Assembly: GCF_000154465.1 (NCBI RefSeq)
Contig: NZ_DS499577.1
Coordinates: 1,052,013-1,116,012, forward strand
Direction of reading: 5' to 3'
Length of the DNA: 64,000 nucleotides
Source of the DNA: Alistipes putredinis DSM 17216
GTDB lineage: Bacteria; Bacteroidota; Bacteroidia; Bacteroidales; Rikenellaceae
Below are positions 57,755 to 64,000 of the stretch, piece after piece. Below the pieces are notes generated by a model. The model searched no databases. It was not told the origin of the DNA and worked only from the letters and a program-made list of their open reading frames with translations. The first letter of the stretch is position 1, and the number at the start of each line of letters is the position of its first letter. A program made the translations under genes and the position numbers.

Positions 57755-59554
57755 ATGTGGTTTTTTTCGAAAAGATATTTCCCGTTTTGGGCGGTGTTTG
57801 CGGCGCTGCTGACGACCGCCTGCAACAAGGACGAAGTGATTTTGGACGACCGGGATCATGCTCCCGTCATTACGCTCGACAGCGAGTCGGGGGTTTATAC
57901 CGTCAAGATGGGCCGGGAGCTGACCATCGCTCCGACGGTGGAGTATGCCGAGGGAGCTACTTACTCATGGATCGTCGATGGCAAGCTGGCAGGTTCCGAA
58001 CCGACCTATACGGCCGTCTTTACCGAACTGGGGGAAGTGTATATCACGTTCCGTGTCGAAACGGCTGCCGGAAAAGCCGAAGCGGAGCTGCGGGTGGATG
58101 TGCTGGAGCTTACTCCGCCCGTCATTTCGCTTGCACTGCCTGCCGAGGGGCTCAAGGTTCTGCCGGGTGTCGAATATACCTTCACTCCCGATATTCAGCA
58201 TTCGGACCAGGAGGACTTCCGCTGCCGATGGCTCTGTGCCGGCGAGGTCGTTTCTACGCAGATGAGCTATACCTTCCGGGAAGAGGCGGTGGGGAGCTAC
58301 CCGATCCGTATCGAGGCATCGAACGACGACGGAACCTCCTTCAAGGAATTTGTCGTGGAGGTCGTGGAGAAGATGCCTTCGGAGGTCCGCTTCGAAAAGC
58401 TCTCTCATTACTGCAAAACGACCGATCGGAGCACGTTCGTCGGCCGTGCGGTCTATCTTGCGCCGTCGCTGGCTTATATCGTCGATCCGCAGTTCGTCTG
58501 GTCGGTTGATGGGGAACCGGTCGTAGCCGAAACGGGTGCCGTGTTTAAGTTTACACCCGACGGGCCGGGCGACTATACCGTTCGGGTCGATGTGACCGAA
58601 GGCGGCGATGCTTCCGAGCGTCTTACGCGAAACATCGTCCGAGGGGTTGCTACGCTGTCTGCCGAGATCGTCGTTCATGCCTTTGCGGACGAGGAGCAGC
58701 GCCGACGCCCGGCGAGTGTGGCGAGCAGTCGTTTCCAGCATGCGGTTTACGAATTTCTGCCCGCTCCCTGGCAGTTGGTCGGCGAAAAGACCGAAGCCGG
58801 ATATACGGGCAACGAGCGTACCCATGAAGATGCCGTGGCTTATGCAGCCGGGAGGCTGGAGGCGCGGAGTTATGTTTCGCTCGGGGGATTCGGCGGTTAT
58901 CTGATCGTCGGGTTCGACCACAGTATCGCCCGAATGGAAAGCGGCTATGATTTTTCCATTGAGGGGAATGCATTCGACACCAGCTCGGAGCCGGGCGTGG
59001 TGTGGGTCATGCAGGACGTGAACGGCAACGGTGAGCCCGATGACGAGTGGTACGAGTTGCGGGGCAGCGAAACGGGTAAGGAAGGGACTGTTTCCGGTTA
59101 TGCCGTGACTTATTACCGCCCTGCCGGAAGGGGGATGGACGTGCAGTGGACCGATTCGGAAGGTCGCAGCGGCACGGTCGAATACAGGGGTGAGTTTCAC
59201 GACCAGGATTTCTATTATCCGGCTTGGGCCGCCGATACTTATACGTTGCGCGGTACGCTGCTCGAATCTCGGAATATGGTCGATGACAGAGGGTTTTGGA
59301 TCAACCGCCCTTACGAGTGGGGTTATGCCGACAATTACGGAAGCGACTGTCTTGCGGGCGGCGATGCAATGGACGGAAAGGGACAGAGCAACGGATTCCG
59401 AATCGCCAATGCCATGCAGCCCGACGGAACGCCTGTCGAACTGAAGTACATCGACTTCGTCAAAGTACAGGTGGGGGTCAATGCCAAGAGCGGTCCGCTG
59501 GGCGAGGTTTCGACCGAAGTTTTCTCCTTCGCCGATCTTTCGATCGCGGAGTAA
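57755..59554 (+). CDS. PKD-like surface lipoprotein, B12 operon
   Basis: 599 residues. Lipoprotein signal (FWAVFAALLTTAC), about three PKD/Ig-like domains (TIAPTVEYAEGATYSWIVDG; FTPDIQHSDQEDFRCRWLCAG; VWSVDGEPVVAETGAVF), and a C-terminal domain with MQDVNGNGEPDDEWYELRGSE and EWGYADNYGSD, which is seen in Bacteroidota cell-surface proteins near B12 or iron uptake genes. Usually a receptor and YncE-type binder follow; here the operon ends at a terminator, so it is incomplete. Confidence 0.75.
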   Translation: MWFFSKRYFPFWAVFAALLTTACNKDEVILDDRDHAPVITLDSESGVYTVKMGRELTIAPTVEYAEGATYSWIVDGKLAGSEPTYTAVFTELGEVYITFRVETAAGKAEAELRVDVLELTPPVISLALPAEGLKVLPGVEYTFTPDIQHSDQEDFRCRWLCAGEVVSTQMSYTFREEAVGSYPIRIEASNDDGTSFKEFVVEVVEKMPSEVRFEKLSHYCKTTDRSTFVGRAVYLAPSLAYIVDPQFVWSVDGEPVVAETGAVFKFTPDGPGDYTVRVDVTEGGDASERLTRNIVRGVATLSAEIVVHAFADEEQRRRPASVASSRFQHAVYEFLPAPWQLVGEKTEAGYTGNERTHEDAVAYAAGRLEARSYVSLGGFGGYLIVGFDHSIARMESGYDFSIEGNAFDTSSEPGVVWVMQDVNGNGEPDDEWYELRGSETGKEGTVSGYAVTYYRPAGRGMDVQWTDSEGRSGTVEYRGEFHDQDFYYPAWAADTYTLRGTLLESRNMVDDRGFWINRPYEWGYADNYGSDCLAGGDAMDGKGQSNGFRIANAMQPDGTPVELKYIDFVKVQVGVNAKSGPLGEVSTEVFSFADLSIAE

Positions 59555-59651
59555 GGCTGCGGAACGAATCCGCCGGATTGCCTCTCTTTTCCGCTTGGGA
59601 CAGGAGAAGAGTTGCCCGGAAACATCTGCAGAGAGAGAATCTACATCGACA

Positions 59652-59694
59652 AGAGAAGCTCCCGGAAACGATTTGCGTTTCCGGGAGCTTCTCT
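59652..59694. terminator. Strong bidirectional hairpin
   Basis: A stem of about 19 bp (AGAGAAGCTCCCGGAAACG and its complement) closes over a 5-base loop. It ends the lipoprotein operon and faces the convergent tolC operon. Confidence 0.85.
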
Positions 59695-59739
59695 CTTGTA
59701 CTGCTTGCGGTCGGAGTCTTCGGGTTCCGTTTACCGCGC

Positions 59740-61095
59740 TTAAAGCGTCAGGGGGAAACCCGCGTAGAAATCGAGGATCTTGGTGCGGAATATGAATTCG
59801 TATTTGGCCTGGATCTGGTCGGATTCGGCCTTCTGCATGCGGGTCTTGGCGTCGTTGTAGTCGAAGGTCGTCGAGCGGCCCGCAGCGTATTTCTCGGCTT
59901 CGTACCTGAAGGCGACCTGTGCGGAATTGAGCGCTTTTTCCGCCGAACGGTATTTCAACAGGGCGGCATCGGCCTGGTAGTAGGCCGTTTCGATCTCTTT
60001 TTGCAGGGTCTGCTCGGCTTCGGTCAGGACGAGCTGCTGGCTCCGTACGCCCAGTTTGGCCGTTCGCACGCTGTTGCGGGTCGCCATGCGGTTGAAGATG
60101 GGGATGTTGATCGCCACCCCTACGTATTCGGTGCTGTTGTTGCGGAACTGGCGTCCGAAAGCGGGATTTACCGCACCCGTAGCGAACGAGTGATAGACGT
60201 TGGTGCCGTATCCTCCTGTCAGCGTGATCTGGGGGTAGTAAGCCGCACGGGACATCCGCACCGCCCGGAGAGCCTGCTCGAGGCGGAAGCGCTCGGCCTG
60301 TATGCGGGGACGGTTGTCCAGGGCGTAGGAGAGCACTTCGGCCGGGTTACGCAGGTGACGCATCGACTCCACGGTGAGGCTGTCGAAAGTCGGGGCGACT
60401 ATGTCGAATCCTTCGGCACTCGTCCGGTTCAGGGCCTGGCTCAGGGCCAGCAGGGAGAGTGAGAGGTCGTTGCGGCTTTGGGTTAGTTTGTATTCGTCGG
60501 CCGCCAGCAGGGCTTCGTTTTCGTAAAGCACCGACTCGGCGACTTTGCCCGTTCGTACCTGTTCCCGGCTGCGTTCCACCTGTTGTGTGCTCAAGGCGAG
60601 CGCTTGCTCTGCGACGTCAACCAACTCCTTTGCGACCAGCACGTCGAGGTAATACGACATAATATTGACCGATACGTCTTCACGAATCCGGTCCAGGTCC
60701 TGGGCCGCGGCTTTCAGGCTCAGCTTGCCCGCTGCGATTTCGTGGTTGATGCGTCCGCCCATGAAGACCGGCAGCGAGGCCGAAACACCGAGCGAACCCG
60801 ACACCTGGTTGTTGTCGGCGTAGGTGTTGTTGCTGATGAGGCTTCGTCCGAAGCTGAAGTTCGTACCGAGGTTGGCACCGAGGTCGGGCAGGCGGCTGTG
60901 GCGCGAGGTGTTGAGTTCGACGGAGCGCTGTTCGACTTGCAGCGCCTGTTGCTGGATCTGTATGTTATGTTCGTGGGCGTATCGGATGCAGTCATCCAGG
61001 CTCCAAGGGCCTGCTTCGGATGTCGGAGTCGGAATTTGGGCCTGCGCCGTGCTGCCCGCGAGCAGCAGTGCGATGAAAAGAGTTCCGAATTTCAT
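59740..61095 (-). CDS. tolC: TolC-family outer membrane efflux protein
   Basis: 451 residues. Signal peptide (MKFGTLFIALLLAGSTAQA), then the two TolC-like repeats with long helices: SLDDCIRYAHEHNIQIQQQALQVEQRSVE, and in the second half RIQAERFRLEQALRAVRMSRAAYYPQITLTGGYG ... TLQKEIETAYYQADAALLKYRSAEKALNSAQ. It forms the trimeric outer-membrane channel for the adaptor and permease encoded next to it. Confidence 0.92.
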   Translation of the reverse strand: MKFGTLFIALLLAGSTAQAQIPTPTSEAGPWSLDDCIRYAHEHNIQIQQQALQVEQRSVELNTSRHSRLPDLGANLGTNFSFGRSLISNNTYADNNQVSGSLGVSASLPVFMGGRINHEIAAGKLSLKAAAQDLDRIREDVSVNIMSYYLDVLVAKELVDVAEQALALSTQQVERSREQVRTGKVAESVLYENEALLAADEYKLTQSRNDLSLSLLALSQALNRTSAEGFDIVAPTFDSLTVESMRHLRNPAEVLSYALDNRPRIQAERFRLEQALRAVRMSRAAYYPQITLTGGYGTNVYHSFATGAVNPAFGRQFRNNSTEYVGVAINIPIFNRMATRNSVRTAKLGVRSQQLVLTEAEQTLQKEIETAYYQADAALLKYRSAEKALNSAQVAFRYEAEKYAAGRSTTFDYNDAKTRMQKAESDQIQAKYEFIFRTKILDFYAGFPLTL

Positions 61096-61107
61096 GGTGG
61101 CAGGGAT

Positions 61108-62214
61108 TTAGATGGACTGTTGTTGGAGGTTGCGGACTTTGTCCGTTTCGGTGACGCCGGATACGATTTCGATGTTCACGCCGTCCGACAGACCGAGCGT
61201 TACGTCCCGTTTCTCGAAGGTTTGTTCGGGGCTCTCCTCAGGACTGGTGAGGATATAGACGCAGGGCTTGCCCTCTTCGAACTGGATGGTGCTTTCGGGC
61301 AGTGTGAGAACACCTTCGCGGCTGTCGGTCACGATGCTGGCATTGGCGCTGTAACCTGCACGGACGAAGACCGATTCCGGGATCTTGGCGGCGGCCTTCA
61401 CCTCGAACATGATGATCCCGTTCACATCGGCGGCTTTGGGCGAAATGTACTCCAGCGTGGCTTGGAGGACGGTACCCTGCATGGCACCGATGGTCAGCAC
61501 GACGGGCATGCCGGCGTGCAGGCGGCCGATGTCGGTTTCATCGACATTGCCCCGGAAGAGCATGTCGCCCATGTCGGCGACCGTGGCGATCGTGGTGCCG
61601 TCGTTGAAGGTATTGGCCTGGATCACCGAGTTGCCGACCTTGATCGGTACGTCGAGGATCATACCCGTGATGGTGGAGCGTATCTGGGTGTTGCTTAAAT
61701 CTTTGTATCGGTTGGTAATACCGGTTTTGACGATTTCCAGGTTGTCTTCGGCATTCTGGAACTCCTCTTCGGCCTGGCGCAGGGTGGTCTGCCCCTTCTC
61801 GAACTCCTCCTGCGATACCACGCCTTTGGCATAGAGGGCTTCGGTGCGTTCGAACTCCTTGCGGGTCTGGTCGAGCGAGAGCCGGGCCACCGTCACGCGG
61901 GATTCGGCGGCATTGAGGGTTCCCATTTCGGGAATGACCTTCACCGTAGCGATGACGTCGCCCTGTTTTACACGGTCGCCGGCCTTGCAGAGCACCTCGG
62001 AAATGATACCCGAGATCTGGGGCTTGATGAGCACCTCGTCGCGGGGTTCGACCTTGCCCGAGGCGATGACGTACTGACGGATCGTGTCATGCACGGGGGT
62101 TGCGAGGGTGTAAACCACCTTCACGGGGCGGGTTTTGTTCCAGAGGAAGACGAACGTGCCGACGAGCAGCGCGAGGAACAGGATGCCCAGGAAAATCTTC
62201 AGAAACTTTTTCAT
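61108..62214 (-). CDS. HlyD/MacA-type membrane fusion protein
   Basis: 368 residues. N-terminal anchor (LKIFLGILFLALLVGTFVFLW), lipoyl region (ASGKVEPRDEVLIKPQISGIISEVLCKAGDRVKQGDVIATV), helical hairpin, and the beta-barrel (SVFVRAGYSANASIV). It links the inner-membrane permease to the outer-membrane channel. Spaced 12 bases from tolC. Confidence 0.92.
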   Translation of the reverse strand: MKKFLKIFLGILFLALLVGTFVFLWNKTRPVKVVYTLATPVHDTIRQYVIASGKVEPRDEVLIKPQISGIISEVLCKAGDRVKQGDVIATVKVIPEMGTLNAAESRVTVARLSLDQTRKEFERTEALYAKGVVSQEEFEKGQTTLRQAEEEFQNAEDNLEIVKTGITNRYKDLSNTQIRSTITGMILDVPIKVGNSVIQANTFNDGTTIATVADMGDMLFRGNVDETDIGRLHAGMPVVLTIGAMQGTVLQATLEYISPKAADVNGIIMFEVKAAAKIPESVFVRAGYSANASIVTDSREGVLTLPESTIQFEEGKPCVYILTSPEESPEQTFEKRDVTLGLSDGVNIEIVSGVTETDKVRNLQQQSI

Positions 62215-62253
62215 ATTATGTCGGTTTTTTGCGTTTGTTGCGAGTTTCGGGGT

Positions 62254-63516
62254 TTATTCTTCGCGGATCGCGTCTACGGCTTTGATCCGCAGTGCCCGGG
62301 TCGCAGGGATGATGCCTGCCAGCAGGCTGCCCAGGACGAGGATCCCCAGCGCGAGCATTCCCATACCGAAGGAGATCTGCCATGAAATATCGGGCAGGTG
62401 TTGGTCCATCTGGGCGGCCCGCGCGTAGAAACTGTCGGCGATGGAGAGAACGCCTACGCCCGCACCGAAACCGAAGATGCCCGCGATAAAAGTGAGGATG
62501 AAGCTCTCGGAGAGGATTTGCGAAAGGATCGTCAGGGGCGAAGCGCCGATGGCGCGGCGGATGCCGATCTCCTGCGTGCGTTCGCGTACCAGCACCAGCA
62601 TGATGTTGCTGATGCCCACGATGCCCGCGAGCAGCGTGCCCAGACCTACGATCCACGTAAGCAGGGAGATGCCTCGGAAGAGCCCCATGATCTTGCCGAA
62701 GACCTCGGAGGTATCCTGAAAATAGATCGCCTTCTTGTCGTCGGGAGCGATCAGGTGCCGTGCGGCGATGCTTTGCCGGCAGTCCTGGATCACCTCTTGG
62801 GTCGGTTCGTCCGCATATCCGGTGAGTGCCAGCATGTCGATCGTCCGTCCCAGTCCGTACATTTGCTGTACGAGCAGCGCCGGGATGACGACGGTCCGCT
62901 CCGGGTCGCTGAAGGCCATCATACCGCCCAGGGGTTTGGTAACGCCGACGACCGTGAAGTAGGAACTGCCGATCTGGATCGTTTTGCCTGTGGGATCTTC
63001 TCCGCCGGGGAAGAGGTCGCGCCAGACCTGAAGCCCGATTACGCAGACTTTGCGCTGGCGCAGTTCATCGACTTCGTTCAGGTAGCGCCCCATGAGAATC
63101 TGTTGGGGGGCGATCTGCTGCATGTCGGGCGAGTAGCCCATCAGTCCGAATTCGCCTTTGTGGTCTTGGTGGCTCATGTTGCGTTGGTTGCCCCAGCAAA
63201 TGGCCGAGATGTATTCGATGCGGGGCAGTTTCCGGAGCGCTTCCAGGTCGTCCCAGTCCAGTTCCCAGCTACGGCCCGTAGGCATACCTTCGTATGGGAC
63301 GGAGGTGCGGTCGGACATGATGAAAATGGCGTTGGTGGCCGTACCGCCCAGTTGGGCACGGAACATGCGGCCCAGCCCCGTGCCGGCACCCAGCAGGACG
63401 ATCAGCATGAAGATACCCCAGAAGACACCCAGCGCCGTCATGATGCTGCGCCTGCGGTTGCGGGAGATCGTCTGCCAGATTTCGTTCCAGCGATCCGTAT
63501 CGAAAAATCCTGTCAT
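62254..63516 (-). CDS. ABC transporter permease, MacB-type
   Basis: 420 residues from the ATG at 63514-63516; the longer upstream frame is not supported. One N-terminal TM (MTALGVFWGIFMLIVLLGAG), a periplasmic MacB_PCD domain (residues about 40-290), and three C-terminal TMs forming the FtsX/MacB module (WIVGLGTLLAGIVGISNIMLVLVRERTQEIGIRRAIGASPLTI...). No ATPase is fused; the ATP-binding subunit is probably upstream. Part of the tripartite efflux operon. Confidence 0.92.
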   Translation of the reverse strand: MTGFFDTDRWNEIWQTISRNRRRSIMTALGVFWGIFMLIVLLGAGTGLGRMFRAQLGGTATNAIFIMSDRTSVPYEGMPTGRSWELDWDDLEALRKLPRIEYISAICWGNQRNMSHQDHKGEFGLMGYSPDMQQIAPQQILMGRYLNEVDELRQRKVCVIGLQVWRDLFPGGEDPTGKTIQIGSSYFTVVGVTKPLGGMMAFSDPERTVVIPALLVQQMYGLGRTIDMLALTGYADEPTQEVIQDCRQSIAARHLIAPDDKKAIYFQDTSEVFGKIMGLFRGISLLTWIVGLGTLLAGIVGISNIMLVLVRERTQEIGIRRAIGASPLTILSQILSESFILTFIAGIFGFGAGVGVLSIADSFYARAAQMDQHLPDISWQISFGMGMLALGILVLGSLLAGIIPATRALRIKAVDAIREE

Positions 63517-63566
63517 AGTCTGGTTCCTTATCTTGCTGTTATCTTTTTCGTATCTTCTTTTCTGTC

Positions 63567-63795
63567 GGTCGTAGTTGCGCGACAACGCGCGTATTGATTT
63601 TACCTACCTCTAAATCCCTTCCTCGGGAGGGGACTTTGGCCGTCCTTCGGAGTTCGGCTGCCTCCTTGTCTTGTTCCCGGTTTTTCGTTGCTCTTTTCGT
63701 TCCTTTTGGTTGTAGTTTCGCGGCAGAGCCGCGTGTTCCAATTTTATCCTTCCCTGAATCCCCTCCTCGGGAGGGAACTTTGGTCGTCCTTCTGA
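63567..63795. repeat. Two copies of an intergenic REP-like element
   Basis: About 85-base units at 63573-63655 and 63708-63795 are roughly 75% identical. Each has a GC-rich hairpin (GCGCG ACAA CGCGC in the first; CGCGGC AGA GCCGCG in the second, so the pairing is kept by compensating changes) and then a CCTTCC/GGAGGG-type hairpin and ACTTTGG-CGTCCTTC. Repeats of this look are common between genes in Bacteroidota. No gene is seen in 63517-63946. Confidence 0.7.
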
Positions 63796-63946
63796 CGCCG
63801 GGGTGGTTCCTTACCGGCGTTGCGGGCGTTTCCTTATCTTTTTCCCGGCTTGTCGTCCCCGGCCGTTGCGTTTTCTTCCGTTTCTCGCTTCCAGTTGTTG
63901 CGGCTCCTTTTATCTTTTGTCCCGGCCGCTGCGGTTTTCGTGTCGG

Positions 63947-64000
63947 TTATTTGTTGTGTCGAAGGGCATCGACGGTCTTCAGTCGGGCGGCCCGGCGGGA
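63947..64000 (-). CDS. Partial ABC permease (C-terminal end)
   Basis: The last 17 codons and the TAA stop are in the window: SRRAARLKTVDALRHNK. The end 'P.RAarlktVdALR' is the typical C-terminus of a MacB/FtsX permease. It is the next gene upstream in the efflux operon, reading toward the repeats. Most of the gene lies beyond the right edge. Confidence 0.75.
   Translation of the reverse strand, partial: SRRAARLKTVDALRHNK

Overview
The window (about 55% GC) looks like the chromosome of a gut Bacteroidota species, most likely Alistipes or a close Rikenellaceae relative. Promoters follow the Bacteroidetes type (-7 TAnnTTTG, no Shine-Dalgarno sites). The host genes (parA-parB-DUF5683-mltD-mnmE, SurA/OstA-like, TolC/MacB-type efflux, DUF4465 and PKD lipoproteins behind a cobalamin riboswitch) are typical of that group. 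The window joins two blocks: a large prophage (1 to about 39.9 kb, left end outside the window) and ordinary chromosome (about 39.99-64 kb). The boundary lies between the integrase start and the 3' end of mnmE.

Prophage layout, read from the integrase inward. 36.2-39.8 kb: tyrosine integrase, immunity/regulatory genes (two HTH proteins, a DinD/BRO-N protein, excisionase-like protein) and a divergent control region. 31.9-36.2 kb: recombination module (SbcC-like ATPase, RecT, metallo-beta-lactamase-fold protein). 29.4-30.7 kb: replication module (winged-helix initiator with internal iteron-like repeats, DnaC-like loader). 20.5-29.3 kb: many small early genes, a C5-cytosine methyltransferase, an N6A/N4C methyltransferase, a small class I methyltransferase, VRR-NUC and ASCH-like proteins. 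15.9-20.4 kb: a compact 7-deazaguanine DNA-modification operon (ParB-like, DpdA, QueC, YhhQ-type transporter, QueD, QueE, FolE). 1-15.9 kb: terminase, portal, head morphogenesis, scaffold, decoration, capsid, connector and tail genes of a siphovirus-like phage, plus a tRNA-Ser-like gene.

The late operon is interrupted at 4.9-9.8 kb by a cassette on the opposite strand. It has its own promoter and shares a bidirectional terminator with the late genes. It carries small accessory genes, a second copy of the iteron region and an ADP-ribosylglycohydrolase. The last gene before the cassette is a head protein with a C-terminal ADP-ribosyltransferase domain, so a 'writer' that is probably carried in the virion lies next to an ADP-ribose 'eraser'.

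How the genes may work together (inference): FolE, QueD, QueE and QueC make preQ0, the transporter may import precursor, and DpdA with the ParB-like protein would place it in phage DNA. Those genes overlap directly into the terminase genes, which would couple DNA hypermodification to packaging. Three 9-nt poly-G tracts (in dpdA, in a DNA methyltransferase gene and in a small recombination-operon gene) are candidates for slippage-based switching.

The chromosomal half holds tRNA modification (mnmE), cell-wall lytic transglycosylase, chromosome partitioning, outer-membrane biogenesis (SurA-like, OstA-like), an MFS exporter with a Nudix hydrolase, an AspT/YidE-type transporter, a B12-riboswitch operon reduced to two lipoproteins, and a TolC-adaptor-MacB permease efflux operon that runs off the right edge.
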